From contig NZ_LMJE01000001.1 of NCBI RefSeq assembly GCF_001429245.1, positions 187,186 to 251,185 on the forward strand: a DNA stretch of 64,000 nt, in the 5' to 3' direction. Position 1 is the stretch's first letter. Every line of letters begins with the position of its first letter. Made by a program: the position numbers and the translations under genes. Positions 53,630 through 63,967 of this stretch are shown here, piece after piece. The notes beneath the pieces were generated by a model. It saw only the letters and a program-made list of their open reading frames with translations. It was not told the origin of the DNA and ran no database searches. Source of the DNA: Rhizobium sp. Root274. GTDB lineage: Bacteria; Pseudomonadota; Alphaproteobacteria; Rhizobiales; Rhizobiaceae.

Positions 53630-55150
53630 TTATTCGAACACAAAGGCCAGCCGCTTGCCGGTCAGCTTGGAGAGTTGCGTCAGACGGCCATCCAACCGTT
53701 CGCCCGCGAAGACCTCGTAGGCCTTCGGCACGACGAATTCGAGGTCGAGTTCGGGATTGCTCGAGCGTCGGAAGGTCAAGTTGTGCACCACGCCCGGCAT
53801 CGAGGCCGAGAAGAGATAGACGACGCGCAGCATGCCGCCCACCAGCTTTGCCCGGTCGAGCAGGCGTTCCGTGGCGATGGCCGCCAAGGGACCGGTCTGG
53901 CCGTCGTCATGCAGGCCTTCGAAGCGGTAATAGTTGGTGAGCGCGATGAAGGCGCGGCCCGGATGGGTGATGCCGACGAAGGACGAGTGGGCGATCACGT
54001 TCAGCGCCTGCAGGCCGCGGTAGTCGGGGTGGGCGCGCCAGCTGATATCGGCGAGCAGGCAAGCGGCCTGGCGGTAGCGGCTTTCTTCTTCGGTTTCCTC
54101 AATATCGAAGAAAGGCATCATCCGACCGGTCCAGTCGGCGAGTTCGCGTGCATGTTCCGGCGAGCGTGCGCGCAGGATGGCCAGTTCGTCGGCCGCTTCA
54201 ACGAGCGGGTCAAGCGCCTGCTCCTCTTCGAGCAGCAGCGAATAGAGATAACCTTCACGCACGCCCTGGGCCGAGAAGCAGACCGTGCGCGGCTGCATGA
54301 CCTCGATCACCTCGCGCAGCGCAATTGCCCCGAAGGGGATCAGGTTGCGGCGGTTCTTGGAGATGGACGACCAGGCCGGATCGCGGGCATTGGCGCCGGA
54401 GATGATCTCGTCGAGGAAGAAGGCGATCTCATCATAGGGCAGCTCATAACCCTGCATCATATGCAGCGGATATTTGCGAATCTCCATGTGCAGCTTGGCG
54501 ATGTTGCGCCAGGTGCCACCCACTGCGTAGAAGGTTCGGCCCGTGCCTTTCGACAGAAAGTTGGCGCCGAGGAGCAGCTTCTTGGCAAGAGCGCGGGCCT
54601 TGGGCAGCGAACCGTCGACGGCTTCCGAAAGCCGCAGGCCACCGAGCGGCAGGGTGATGCCCTTGCCGAAGGTCTTGCCGCTGATGTCGATCAATTCGAG
54701 CGAGCCGCCGCCGAGATCGCCGGCGATCCCATCGGCCTCGTGGAAGCCACTGATGATGCCGAGGGCCGAATACTTCGCCTCTTCCTCGCCGGTCAGAACC
54801 AGGATTTCCTGTCCCAGAATCTCCTCGGCGCGCGCGATGAAGTCCGGGCCGTTGGAGGCTTCGCGGGCGGCAGCCGTGGCGAGGACATACATCCGGGTCG
54901 CCTGCGCTTGACGGGACAAGGCACGGAAGCGCCGAAGTGCGGAAAGCGCACGCTCGACGCCCTGCTCATCCATGCGCCCGGTCGTTGCGACACCCTTGCC
55001 CAGTCCGCACAGGACCTTCTCGTTGAACAAGACTGTCGGAGCGCGCGACAGCCCCTCATAGATCACCAGGCGGATCGAGTTCGAGCCGATGTCAACAACG
55101 GAGACAGGGGCAATCCCGGGAAGACGCCCCTGCGCTTCAGATCTTGTCAT
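53630..55150 (-). CDS. ppx: Exopolyphosphatase / Ppx-GppA phosphatase
   Basis: A 506-residue ASKHA-fold phosphatase that removes terminal phosphate from polyphosphate and possibly hydrolyses pppGpp. Phosphate-binding loops are visible (VVDIGSNSIRLVIYEG; AGDLGGGSLELIDI) with catalytic EEEAKYSALG. The C-terminal HD-like region (GRMMPFFDIEETEEESRYRQ, then ISWRAHPDYRGLQALN) is typical of rhizobial Ppx. It follows ppk by 12 bp, so synthesis and breakdown of polyphosphate are co-expressed. Confidence 0.95.
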   Translation of the reverse strand: MTRSEAQGRLPGIAPVSVVDIGSNSIRLVIYEGLSRAPTVLFNEKVLCGLGKGVATTGRMDEQGVERALSALRRFRALSRQAQATRMYVLATAAAREASNGPDFIARAEEILGQEILVLTGEEEAKYSALGIISGFHEADGIAGDLGGGSLELIDISGKTFGKGITLPLGGLRLSEAVDGSLPKARALAKKLLLGANFLSKGTGRTFYAVGGTWRNIAKLHMEIRKYPLHMMQGYELPYDEIAFFLDEIISGANARDPAWSSISKNRRNLIPFGAIALREVIEVMQPRTVCFSAQGVREGYLYSLLLEEEQALDPLVEAADELAILRARSPEHARELADWTGRMMPFFDIEETEEESRYRQAACLLADISWRAHPDYRGLQALNVIAHSSFVGITHPGRAFIALTNYYRFEGLHDDGQTGPLAAIATERLLDRAKLVGGMLRVVYLFSASMPGVVHNLTFRRSSNPELDLEFVVPKAYEVFAGERLDGRLTQLSKLTGKRLAFVFE

Positions 55151-55162
55151 GAGGTACCAGTG

Positions 55163-57355
55163 TTAGCGTTTCCTGCCGGAAATCAGACCGGCGATCAGTT
55201 TCGGTGCACTCGATTTCAAGGCTTCGCCCCGGCCCGAAAGGCTGGGATTGGTCATGAAATAGTGCTGGGCGTTGAAAGGTTCCTCACCCTGTCTAACCTC
55301 AATGCGGCGAGACGTTCCGTCGGCCAATATCTCGTAGCTCTGCTGGTTGTCAATCAGGTTGCCCAGCATGATCTGTGACAGCACCTGCTCATGCACTGTC
55401 GGGTTGATCAGCGGCACCAGGGTCTCGACACGACGGTCGAGATTGCGCGGCATCATATCGGCGGAGCCGATATAGACCAGCGCCTTGTCGGAGGGCAGAC
55501 GGTGACCGTTGCCGAAGCAGAAGATGCGGCTGTGCTCAAGGAAGCGACCGACGATCGACTTGACCCGGATATTGTCCGAAAGGCCTGCTACTCGCGGGCG
55601 CAGGCAGCAGATGCCGCGGATGACGAGATCGATCTCGACGCCGGCACTGCTTGCCTCATACAAGGCGTCGATGATCTCGGGATCGACCAGCGAGTTCATC
55701 TTCATCCAGATCTGCGCGGGGCGACCGGCTTTCGCGTGCTCGATCTCCTCGTTGATATGACGCAGGATGCGCGGGCGCAACGTATAAGGCGAGACCGCGA
55801 GCTTCATGCCCTCTTCCGGCTCGCCGTAGCCGGTGATGAAGTTGAAGACATTCGCCATGTCATGCGCGATCTTCGGGTTGCAGGTGAAGAAGGACAGGTC
55901 GGTGTAGATCTTCGCCGTGACCGGGTGATAGTTGCCGGTGCCGAGATGGCAGTAGGTTCTGAGCTTTCCGTCTTCACGGCGCACGACCATCGACATCTTG
56001 GCGTGGGTCTTGAGTTCGATGAAACCGAACACGACCTGCACGCCCGCGCGCTCGAGGTCGCGGGCCCAACGGATGTTGGCTTCTTCATCGAAGCGAGCCT
56101 TCAACTCGACGAGAGCCGTGACGGACTTGCCGGCTTCGGCCGCGTCGATCAATGCGCGCACAATGGGGCTGTCGTTGGACGTGCGGTAAAGAGTCTGCTT
56201 GATCGCCAGCACGTCCGGATCGCGGGCGGCCTGCAGCAGGAACTGCACGACGACGTCGAAGCTCTCATAGGGGTGGTGGACGATCATGTCCTTCTCGCGG
56301 ATGGCCGCGAGGCAATCACCGGCATGTTCGCGAACGCGCTCCGGGAAACGGGCGTTGTAGGGCTCGAAACGCAGGTCGTCGCGCGGGGCCTTGCAGATTT
56401 CCGAGATCGTGTTGAGGGCAAGCAGGCCCGGCAGGACGGCGACGCGGTTATCCGGCACGTTCAGCTCATGTACGACGAACTGGCGCAGCGCCACCGGCAT
56501 TTCTGAATCGACCTCGATGCGGATGACCGATCCGCGGCGGCGGCGCTTCAAAGCCGTCTCGAAGAAGCGCACGAGATCTTCGGCCTCTTCCTCGACTTCG
56601 ATATCGCTGTCTCGGATGATGCGGAAGGTGCCGAAACCCTTGACCTCGTAACCCGGATAGAGCCGATTGATGAACAGGCCGACGACATCCTCCAGGGTGA
56701 TGTACCTGATAGTGGCGCCGATGTCCTGCAGACGGATGAAGCGATCAAGGGTGGGTGGCAGGCGCAGCAGCGCCGTCATCGGCTCACCGGTCCGGCTCGA
56801 GCAGAGCTGCAGGCCCATGGAGAAGCCGAGATTGGGGATGAAAGGGAAGGGATGCGCCGGGTCGATGGAGAGCGGCGTCAGAACCGGGAAAATCGAATCC
56901 TCGAAGGTGTTTTCCAGCCAGCGGCGATCGTCGTCCGATAGCGCGGCCGGGCGCACGATAAGGATTTCCTCATTGGCGAGATACTGCTGGAGGACCGCAA
57001 GCGAGGCCTGCTGCTCCATCTGCAGGTTGTCGATTTCCTTCAGGATATCATCAAGCTGTTCGGCGGGCGTCTTGCCGTCGGGACTGCGCACCACGATGCT
57101 CTGGCGCACCTGACCTTCGAGTCCGGCCACGCGGACCATGAAAAATTCGTCGAGATTGGCCGCAGAGATCGAGAGGAAGCGGACCCGCTCGAGAAGCGGG
57201 TGGGCGGTGTTCAGCGTTTCCTCTAGGACGCGGCGGTTGAACTGCAGCCAGGAGAATTCCCGATTGATGAAGCGCAGGGGACTGGTGCGGATGTCATCCG
57301 TCTGGACCGCGTCCTCGCCATTTGTGCCAACCGTCTCGTTTACCGCGCTGTCCAT
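55163..57355 (-). CDS. ppk1: Polyphosphate kinase 1
   Basis: A 730-residue PPK1 that polymerises the gamma phosphate of ATP. The N-terminal part has [19 protein letters not shown] and the two phospholipase-D-like domains follow. The autophosphorylated His lies in [20 protein letters not shown], and a second His is near [13 protein letters not shown]. The length is normal. Together with ppx and the pyrophosphatase hppA this supports active polyphosphate/PPi metabolism. It is 61 bp downstream of hdaA. Confidence 0.96.
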   Translation of the reverse strand: MDSAVNETVGTNGEDAVQTDDIRTSPLRFINREFSWLQFNRRVLEETLNTAHPLLERVRFLSISAANLDEFFMVRVAGLEGQVRQSIVVRSPDGKTPAEQLDDILKEIDNLQMEQQASLAVLQQYLANEEILIVRPAALSDDDRRWLENTFEDSIFPVLTPLSIDPAHPFPFIPNLGFSMGLQLCSSRTGEPMTALLRLPPTLDRFIRLQDIGATIRYITLEDVVGLFINRLYPGYEVKGFGTFRIIRDSDIEVEEEAEDLVRFFETALKRRRRGSVIRIEVDSEMPVALRQFVVHELNVPDNRVAVLPGLLALNTISEICKAPRDDLRFEPYNARFPERVREHAGDCLAAIREKDMIVHHPYESFDVVVQFLLQAARDPDVLAIKQTLYRTSNDSPIVRALIDAAEAGKSVTALVELKARFDEEANIRWARDLERAGVQVVFGFIELKTHAKMSMVVRREDGKLRTYCHLGTGNYHPVTAKIYTDLSFFTCNPKIAHDMANVFNFITGYGEPEEGMKLAVSPYTLRPRILRHINEEIEHAKAGRPAQIWMKMNSLVDPEIIDALYEASSAGVEIDLVIRGICCLRPRVAGLSDNIRVKSIVGRFLEHSRIFCFGNGHRLPSDKALVYIGSADMMPRNLDRRVETLVPLINPTVHEQVLSQIMLGNLIDNQQSYEILADGTSRRIEVRQGEEPFNAQHYFMTNPSLSGRGEALKSSAPKLIAGLISGRKR

Positions 57356-57416
57356 GCCTTCGTCCCTTTGTTGCCCCTTGGGCCACTATAACAGTATGAC
57401 GACAGATCTGTGACGC

Positions 57417-58130
57417 CTAGTCCCCGCTCTGCGGCTGTTCCAGGGTCTCCAGCACTTCTGCGGCAAGGTTGCGGCTGATCCGGGTGCGTCGGGCGAGCGC
57501 CACCTTGTCCAGCCGGTCGACCACCTGCTGGGCAGCGGTGAAGGATCGTTCCATCCGCTTCACGATATACCCAACGATCTTGTCATCAATGTAAAGCTGG
57601 CGATCGGCAAACAGCTTCATGATCAGCTGGCCCAGAAGCTCTTCATCCGGTGCGCCGATTTCGACCACGGTGGCCGCCTTCAGCCGCGAGGCAAGGTCCG
57701 GCAGGGCAACGTTCCAGGACGGCGGGAAACTGCGCGAGGTGATCAACAGCGAGGTGCCGTGCTGGCGTACCGCATTGATTACATGGAAAAGCTCGACCTC
57801 GTCAAAGCCGTTGCGATCGGCATCTTCCAGGACGACAGGACCGGCAGCGGCGAGGCTGGAGGCGCCCTGCCCTACCTTGGCATCGATATCGGCGGCGCCG
57901 CTCACATCGCGGAAAATCTGCGCGAGGTGGGATTTGCCCGAGCCTTCCGGCCCCTGCAGGATCACCACCGGCGATGGCCAAGCCGGCCAGGCATCGACCA
58001 GCGACACGGCTGCCGCCAGACGCTCCGAGACCAGAAGGTCGTCGCGCCCGGTGGCAGAGCCATGATCGAAGACGAGCGGCAGCTGTTCGCCGGGCCCGCG
58101 CCGCTCGGATACCCTCTTGACGTCAGTCAT
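57417..58130 (-). CDS. hdaA: DnaA-related regulatory inactivator (HdaA)
   Basis: A 237-residue DnaA-like AAA+ protein without the DNA-binding domain IV. It shows QLPLVFDHGSATGRDDLLVS at the N-terminus (the region that binds the sliding clamp), Walker A QGPEGSGKSHLAQIF, and sensor-type LLITSRSFPPSW. HdaA stimulates ATP hydrolysis by DnaA to prevent re-initiation. The order ppx-ppk-hdaA-permease-purM is usual in rhizobia. It starts at the base where the permease gene ends. Confidence 0.92.
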   Translation of the reverse strand: MTDVKRVSERRGPGEQLPLVFDHGSATGRDDLLVSERLAAAVSLVDAWPAWPSPVVILQGPEGSGKSHLAQIFRDVSGAADIDAKVGQGASSLAAAGPVVLEDADRNGFDEVELFHVINAVRQHGTSLLITSRSFPPSWNVALPDLASRLKAATVVEIGAPDEELLGQLIMKLFADRQLYIDDKIVGYIVKRMERSFTAAQQVVDRLDKVALARRTRISRNLAAEVLETLEQPQSGD

Positions 58131-59288
58131 TCACTTCTCTGTGGCCTGGGGCTGGATCTCGCCGCCGATTTCGCCAACGGTTGGTGATGCGGTGAGCGAA
58201 AGATCGATCGCCGAACCATAATAGAGATCGCTTTCAAGATAACGCGACAGCGCGAAGCGGACAAGCACGCCAACGGCCGCGGCCGCGGGTACTGCGACCA
58301 GGACGCCGACGAAGCCGAAGAGCGCGCCGAAGGCAAACAGGGCAAACATCAGCCAGACCGGGTGCAGGCCGACGCTTTTGCCCACCAGCTTCGGCTGCAG
58401 GATATTGCCCTCGATGAACTGACCGAGGAAGAAGATGCCGGCGACGACACCGATCCAGATGAAATCGGGCCAGAACTGTACGAGAGCCACGCCGAGCGCC
58501 AACAGCAGGCCCACCGTGGAGCCGACATAGGGAATGAAGCTGATCAATCCTGTGAAGAAGCCGATGAGCAGGCCGAAGTTGAGGCCCGCCAGCGACAGGC
58601 CGACGGCATAGAAGATGCCGAGGATCAGGCAGAGCGAACCCTGGCCACGGACAAAGCCGGCGATGGTATTGTCGAGTTCACGCGCCAGTTGCCGCACGGT
58701 TGCCAGCTGGCTGCGCGGCACCCAGCTATCCACCTTGGCGATCATCCGGTCCCAGTCGAGCAGCAGGTAGAAGGCGACGACCGGGGTGACCACCAGCAGC
58801 GAAACGATGTCGACCAGCGCCTTGCCGGAATTCCAGATCTGGCCCACCAGGGTGCCGATGAAGCCGACGCCCTCTGTCAGATAGCGGGAGAAATTCTGCC
58901 GGATCGTCTCCATCTGGCCGTCGACCCAGTCGGGCAGCCAGGCGGCGTTCGAGCTGGCGATGAAGCTCTGCAGCTGCGACACATATTCCGGCACGCGCTG
59001 GATAAAGTCGTTCAGCTGGCTGGCCAGGATAGGGATGATGATCATCAGCGACAGGATGAAGACGACGATGAAGGAGACGAGGATGACCACCGTCGCCATC
59101 AGCCGGCTCAGGCCGATGCGCTCCAGACGGTCGGCCACCGGATCGAGGAAATAGGCGAGCGCCATGCCGGCGATGAACGGCAGGAGGATCGACGAAAACA
59201 TCATCAGAAAGACGACGAAGACGGCCAGCGTGCCGAGCCAGAAAAAAGCCTGGCGGCGAAGGCCGATGGCGCTGATGTTGCGATGCAT
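58131..59288 (-). CDS. AI-2E-family (PerM-like) permease
   Basis: A 385-residue protein with about eight membrane segments in the AI-2E family arrangement, including PFIAGMALAYFLDPVADRLE near the N-terminus and the conserved GLISFIPYVGSTVGLLLALG and EGNILQPKLVGKSVGLHPVW segments. Transport of quorum signals is only one activity of this family; some members are sodium/proton antiporters. AAGGAG precedes ATG 59288 (MHRNISAIGL). It diverges from purM. Confidence 0.9.
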   Translation of the reverse strand: MHRNISAIGLRRQAFFWLGTLAVFVVFLMMFSSILLPFIAGMALAYFLDPVADRLERIGLSRLMATVVILVSFIVVFILSLMIIIPILASQLNDFIQRVPEYVSQLQSFIASSNAAWLPDWVDGQMETIRQNFSRYLTEGVGFIGTLVGQIWNSGKALVDIVSLLVVTPVVAFYLLLDWDRMIAKVDSWVPRSQLATVRQLARELDNTIAGFVRGQGSLCLILGIFYAVGLSLAGLNFGLLIGFFTGLISFIPYVGSTVGLLLALGVALVQFWPDFIWIGVVAGIFFLGQFIEGNILQPKLVGKSVGLHPVWLMFALFAFGALFGFVGVLVAVPAAAAVGVLVRFALSRYLESDLYYGSAIDLSLTASPTVGEIGGEIQPQATEK

Positions 59289-59526
59289 GTCCTCAACTCC
59301 TTGCGGATGGCTTGCCAGCCCGTTCTCTGTGGCATAGCAGCAATTCGTCTCAAGGAGATAGGTCAGCGCGGAACCCCTGGTCAAGAACTCGCAAGCGCGT
59401 GGTGCCGACAACCGGCTTTCAAGCGCGGATCGGGCCGGGAAATCGTGCACTTATCCGGCTCGCGGCTTGCATCCTTGGGCACTTCATGCCATGGCCAGCC
59501 CAATTCTCTTCAGATCGGAGGCAGGC

Positions 59527-60600
59527 ATGAGCCAGGCTGGCAAGAACGGGTTGACCTATAGCGATGCGGGCGTCGACATCGATGCCGGCAACCTGATGGT
59601 CGAGAAGATCAAGCCGGCCGTGAAGTCGACGCGCCGTCCGGGCGCCGATGGCGAGATCGGCGGTTTTGGCGGGCTCTTCGATCTGAAGGCCGCCGGCTTC
59701 AAGGACCCCATCCTTGTCGCCGCAAACGACGGCGTCGGCACCAAGCTGAAGATCGCCATCGACGCCAATCTCCATGACACCGTTGGCATCGATCTGGTCG
59801 CCATGTGCGTCAACGACCTCGTTGTCCAGGGCGCCGAGCCCCTGCTCTTCCTCGACTATTTCGCCACCGGCAAGCTGGATCCAGACCAGGGCGCTGCGAT
59901 CGTGCAAGGTATTGCGGCTGGCTGCCTGGAAGCCGGCTGCGCACTGATCGGTGGCGAGACGGCCGAAATGCCGGGCATGTATTCCAAGGGCGACTATGAC
60001 CTCGCAGGCTTTGCCGTCGGTGCTGCCGAGCGCGGCGAACTACTGCCCGCAGGTGACATCGCGGAAGGCGACGTGATCCTCGGCCTTTCGTCTTCGGGCG
60101 TGCATTCCAACGGCTTTTCGCTGGTGCGCAAGATCGTTGAACTCTCGGGCCTTGCCTGGGATGCACCGGCGCCCTTTGCCGAGGGCAAGTCACTCGGTGC
60201 AGCACTGCTCACCCCGACCCGCATCTATGTGAAGCAGCTTTTGAAGGCGATCAAGGAAACCAAGTCGCTGAAGGCCCTTGCTCACATCACCGGTGGCGGC
60301 TTCCCCGAGAACATCCCGCGCGTGCTGCCGAAGCATCTTGCCGCCGAGATCGACCTCGCCTCATTCAAGGTTCCGGCCGTCTTCTCCTGGCTCGCCAAGA
60401 CCGGCGGCGTGGAGCAGAACGAAATGCTGCGCACCTTCAACTGCGGCATCGGCATGATCGTCGTCGTTTCCTCCGACAAGGTGGACGACGTCACCAAGGT
60501 GCTGGAGGCCGAAGGTGAAATCGTTGCCCGCCTCGGCCGCATGATCGCCCGCGAAGAGGGTGCGCATGGCGTGACCTACAAGGGCGTGCTCGCTCTATGA
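59527..60600 (+). CDS. purM: Phosphoribosylformylglycinamidine cyclo-ligase (AIR synthetase)
   Basis: A 357-residue purine enzyme (step 5). Family segments are visible: [68 protein letters not shown] and [22 protein letters not shown] is well spaced before ATG 59527. The stop overlaps the purN start (ATGA). Confidence 0.97.
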   Translation: MSQAGKNGLTYSDAGVDIDAGNLMVEKIKPAVKSTRRPGADGEIGGFGGLFDLKAAGFKDPILVAANDGVGTKLKIAIDANLHDTVGIDLVAMCVNDLVVQGAEPLLFLDYFATGKLDPDQGAAIVQGIAAGCLEAGCALIGGETAEMPGMYSKGDYDLAGFAVGAAERGELLPAGDIAEGDVILGLSSSGVHSNGFSLVRKIVELSGLAWDAPAPFAEGKSLGAALLTPTRIYVKQLLKAIKETKSLKALAHITGGGFPENIPRVLPKHLAAEIDLASFKVPAVFSWLAKTGGVEQNEMLRTFNCGIGMIVVVSSDKVDDVTKVLEAEGEIVARLGRMIAREEGAHGVTYKGVLAL

Positions 60601-61253
60601 GCGGCGGCTGCAAACGCGTCGTCGCCTTCATTTCCGGCGGCGGATCGAACATGCTGGCGCTGGCGAAAGCCTGCGAAGCGGCGGATTTCCCGGCCGAAAT
60701 CGTTGCCGTCTTCTCAGACAAACCGGAGGCCGGTGGGCTTGCCAAAGCCGAAGCGCTCGGCATGCCCACACGCGTGTTCGAGCGCAAGGCTTTCGCTTCC
60801 AAAGCTGAACACGAGGCGGCAATCCTTGCCGCACTCGCAGAGATCGGCCCGGATCTGATCTGCCTTGCCGGTTACATGCGCCTGCTCTCAGGCGATTTCA
60901 TCCGTGCGTATGAGGGACGGATCCTCAACATTCATCCTTCCCTGCTGCCGCTCTTTGCAGGTCTCCACACCCACCAACGCGCGCTCGACGCCGGTATGAA
61001 GGTCGCCGGCTGCACCGTGCATTTCGTCACCGAAGGCATGGATGAAGGTCCGGTTATTGCGCAATCGGTGGTGCCTGTGCTGATCGACGACACCGCGGAG
61101 ACGCTGGCCGCACGGGTGCTCACCGTAGAGCATCAGACCTATGCGGCTGCGCTCAGGCTGGTCGCATCAGGTGGCGTCACCATGCGCGCTGACGGCAGCG
61201 TCGAGCGGCTTGCTTCGGGAACGGATGCAGAAGCCAGGTTGATCAGCGCCTGA
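60597..61253 (+). CDS. purN: Phosphoribosylglycinamide formyltransferase
   Basis: A 218-residue folate-dependent GAR transformylase (step 3 of purine synthesis). The N-terminal phosphate loop [16 protein letters not shown], catalytic Asn-His-Asp ([26 protein letters not shown]) and [15 protein letters not shown] are present. It is translationally coupled to purM. The convergent NUDIX gene ends nine bases after its stop. Confidence 0.97.
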   Translation: MSGGCKRVVAFISGGGSNMLALAKACEAADFPAEIVAVFSDKPEAGGLAKAEALGMPTRVFERKAFASKAEHEAAILAALAEIGPDLICLAGYMRLLSGDFIRAYEGRILNIHPSLLPLFAGLHTHQRALDAGMKVAGCTVHFVTEGMDEGPVIAQSVVPVLIDDTAETLAARVLTVEHQTYAAALRLVASGGVTMRADGSVERLASGTDAEARLISA

Positions 61254-61262
61254 CCCCTCCTA

Positions 61263-61850
61263 TCACCGTCTGTTCAAAGCCGCCCATTGCAAGAGCATGA
61301 TCGTCTTGGCGTCAACGAGCTCGCCCGCTTCGACCATCTCCGTGGCCTCGGCAAAGGAGAGCTCGACCACTTCGATATCCTCATGCTCGTCGTCCAGTCC
61401 GCCACCCTCGGCGACGCGGTCGGCATCGGCGACTGCGGCGTAGAAGCCGTGCAGCTTTTCAGTCACTGATCCCGGCGACATATAGGCTGCGAAGCAAGCG
61501 GTGGCTTTCGCGATCCTGTAGCCGGTCTCTTCGAGCGCTTCGCGCAGCGCCGCCTGTAATGCGGTTTCGCCGTCGTCAATGAAGCCTGCGGGCACTTCGA
61601 GCAAGTAGGCGTGGTCGCCGCTCAGATGGGCTGCGATGCGGAGCTGCCGAACCAGGGTCACGCTATCGCGGTCAACATTGTGCAGAAGAATAGCCGAGGC
61701 ATTGCGGCGGTCGAACACTTCCCACGATAGCCGATGCGGCGCCCTGCCCTCGCGGAAGAAGTCGAAGGTGATGCCGCGCAGATGGCTCCAGCCCTTCCAT
61801 AGCGTCTTGTCTTCCAGGATCGCGATCCGGGCCTTGTCGAAAATGCTCAT
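61263..61850 (-). CDS. NUDIX hydrolase (ADP-sugar/ADP-ribose pyrophosphatase type)
   Basis: A 195-residue hydrolase with an intact NUDIX box (GFIDDGETALQAALREALEE followed by TGY). The upstream EVPAG signature and C-terminal FYAAVADADRVAEGG suggest a nucleoside-diphosphate-sugar pyrophosphatase such as GDP-mannose or ADP-ribose hydrolases. Its start overlaps the stop of the oxidoreductase gene by 4 bp, so it is the second gene of that transcript. Confidence 0.88.
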   Translation of the reverse strand: MSIFDKARIAILEDKTLWKGWSHLRGITFDFFREGRAPHRLSWEVFDRRNASAILLHNVDRDSVTLVRQLRIAAHLSGDHAYLLEVPAGFIDDGETALQAALREALEETGYRIAKATACFAAYMSPGSVTEKLHGFYAAVADADRVAEGGGLDDEHEDIEVVELSFAEATEMVEAGELVDAKTIMLLQWAALNRR

Positions 61851-63967
61851 GAATATGCTTTTCTCATCCAGACCTTGTTGTCGTGGAAGGCAGCACCGCC
61901 ATGGGGCGCTGCCGGATCACCACCGGTCAGGACGTTGATGCCTTCGCCGTCGAGATGCGCCTTGTTGGGCCAGAGACCTTCGGCCACCAGCACGCCCGGC
62001 TTCACGGCCTCGGTGATTTTCGCGTGGATGCGCAGGTCACCGCGCCTGTTTCCAAGGTGCACGACATCGCCATCGGCAAGGCTGAGGCGCAAGGCATCGG
62101 CGGGGTTCACCATGACTTCGGGGCGGCCCTCCTTGTCGCGCGAGGTTTTTGTCTCGGCAAAGGTGGAATTCAGGAAGTTGCGCGCCGGCGAAGTGGCAAG
62201 CCGGAAGGGATGTTCGGCATCGGCCACTTCGATCAGATCGACCTGATCGGGATAAACCGGGAGCTGCTTCACCGGCCCCAGCGAACCGAGCTTTGCCGGC
62301 GGCTTGTTCGGGGCTGGCGTATTTTCCCAGTCCGGCTTGAAGCGGAACTTGCCGTCTGGATGGGCAAAGCCATTCAGGTAATGCGCGTCCTCGAAGGCCG
62401 GCTGGCAGTCGAGCCATTTGTCCTCAAGCAGCGTGTCGAAATCCGGCTTGCCGCTGATATAGAGCATGCGCTCGATGTGTTCGCGCTCGGCCTTGCCGAA
62501 GCCGGGTCGATCCGCGACACCGAGGCGTTTGGCCAGTTCCTCAATGACGAAGAGATTGGTGCGCACCAGCGGCGGCGCGTCGACGAGCTTGGGACCAAGC
62601 AGCATATGGCTCTGGCCGCCGCCGCGATAGATGTCGTCATGCTCGACGAACATGGTGGCGGGGAGCACGATGTCTGCGAGTTCCGCCGTCTCTGTCATGA
62701 ACTGCTCGTGCACTGCGACGAAAAGGTCGTCGCGCAGGAAGCCCTGTTTCACCAGCCGCTGTTCGGGCGCGACATTCACCGGATTGGTGTTCTGGATGAG
62801 CATGGCCGTGACCGGCCCGCGATGGCGCAAGGCTTCCGCGTCTCCGGTCAGCACGCGTCCGATCTGCGACTGGTCGAGCATGCGGATGTCAGGGTCGACC
62901 ATGGCGGTGCCCATCAGTTCCGCCTTGTTTAGCTGGAAGATGTCACTGTTCGAGTGAAACGCGCCGCCTCCCTCGTATTGCCAGGAGCCAAGCACGGTTG
63001 CGAGCGAAAGTGCAGCATGCATAGAAACGGCGCCATTGCGGCTGCGGGTGAAGCCGTAGCCGAGGCGGAAGAAGGTTTTCGGCGTCGTGCCGACGTGGCG
63101 CGCGAAGGCCTCGATCTCCTCGACCGAGAGGCCGGTGATGGCGGCCGCCCATTCCGGTGTCTTGTTCTTGAGATGCGCTTCAAGCCCCACCGGATCATCG
63201 GCAAACTTCGCCATATAAGCGCGATCGGCATGACCATCGCGGAAAGCGATGTGCATGGCAGCACATGCAAGTGCCGCATCGGTGCCGGGCTTCAGGATCA
63301 GGGCCATATCGGCCTGTTTCATCGTCGGATTGTCATAGACGTCGATGACCACGATCTTCGCGCCGCGATCCTTCCGCGCCTTGATCGCGTGGGTCATCAC
63401 GTTGACCTGGGTGGCGACCGCATTGGTGCCCCAGATGACGACGCAGTCGGAGACGGCCATCTCACGCGGGTCGGGTCCGCGAAGCGTGCCGGTGCCCATG
63501 ACGTAGCCGGTCCAGGCCATGTTGGTGCAGATCGTGCCGAAGAAGCCGGAGTATTTCTTGGCGTGGCGCAGGCGCTCGATGGAATCGCGCTGCACGAGGC
63601 CCATGGTGCCGGCATAGAAGTACGGCCAGACGGCTTCGGAGCCGTGGCGCTGCTCGGCCTTGACGAAGGCGTCGGCGATTTCGTCGAGGGCGGCTTCCCA
63701 GGTGACATCCTGCCACTGGCCCGAACCCTTGCCCCCTGCCCGGCGGACCGGCTTCATCAGGCGGTCGGGATGGTAGAGCCGCTCGGCATAGCGCGCGACC
63801 TTGGCGCAGATGACGCCGGCGGTGTAGCTGTTTTCGGCCGCGCCACGCACGCGGCCGATGCGGCCGTCCTCCGTGATATCGACGTCGAGGGCGCAGGTGG
63901 ATGGACAGTCATGCGGACAGGCCGTATGACCGACCGACCGGTTTCGGATGGGGCTCTGGATGTTCAT
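61847..63967 (-). CDS. Molybdopterin-dependent oxidoreductase with [4Fe-4S] site
   Basis: A 706-residue bis-MGD enzyme of the DMSO-reductase family. The N-terminal cluster motif is HTACPHDCPSTCALDV with a fourth Cys in GVICAKVARY. The catalytic domain has YFYAGTMGLVQRDSIERL and the ligand region (CVVIWGTNAVATQVN), and the C-terminal MGD-binding domain has FRLATSPARNFLNSTF. The lack of a Tat signal implies a cytoplasmic enzyme. The substrate is uncertain; it resembles thiosulfate reductase or formate-dehydrogenase-like soluble members. ATG 63967 (MNIQSPIRNRS) is used. It is complete and reaches near the right edge. Confidence 0.9.
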   Translation of the reverse strand: MNIQSPIRNRSVGHTACPHDCPSTCALDVDITEDGRIGRVRGAAENSYTAGVICAKVARYAERLYHPDRLMKPVRRAGGKGSGQWQDVTWEAALDEIADAFVKAEQRHGSEAVWPYFYAGTMGLVQRDSIERLRHAKKYSGFFGTICTNMAWTGYVMGTGTLRGPDPREMAVSDCVVIWGTNAVATQVNVMTHAIKARKDRGAKIVVIDVYDNPTMKQADMALILKPGTDAALACAAMHIAFRDGHADRAYMAKFADDPVGLEAHLKNKTPEWAAAITGLSVEEIEAFARHVGTTPKTFFRLGYGFTRSRNGAVSMHAALSLATVLGSWQYEGGGAFHSNSDIFQLNKAELMGTAMVDPDIRMLDQSQIGRVLTGDAEALRHRGPVTAMLIQNTNPVNVAPEQRLVKQGFLRDDLFVAVHEQFMTETAELADIVLPATMFVEHDDIYRGGGQSHMLLGPKLVDAPPLVRTNLFVIEELAKRLGVADRPGFGKAEREHIERMLYISGKPDFDTLLEDKWLDCQPAFEDAHYLNGFAHPDGKFRFKPDWENTPAPNKPPAKLGSLGPVKQLPVYPDQVDLIEVADAEHPFRLATSPARNFLNSTFAETKTSRDKEGRPEVMVNPADALRLSLADGDVVHLGNRRGDLRIHAKITEAVKPGVLVAEGLWPNKAHLDGEGINVLTGGDPAAPHGGAAFHDNKVWMRKAYS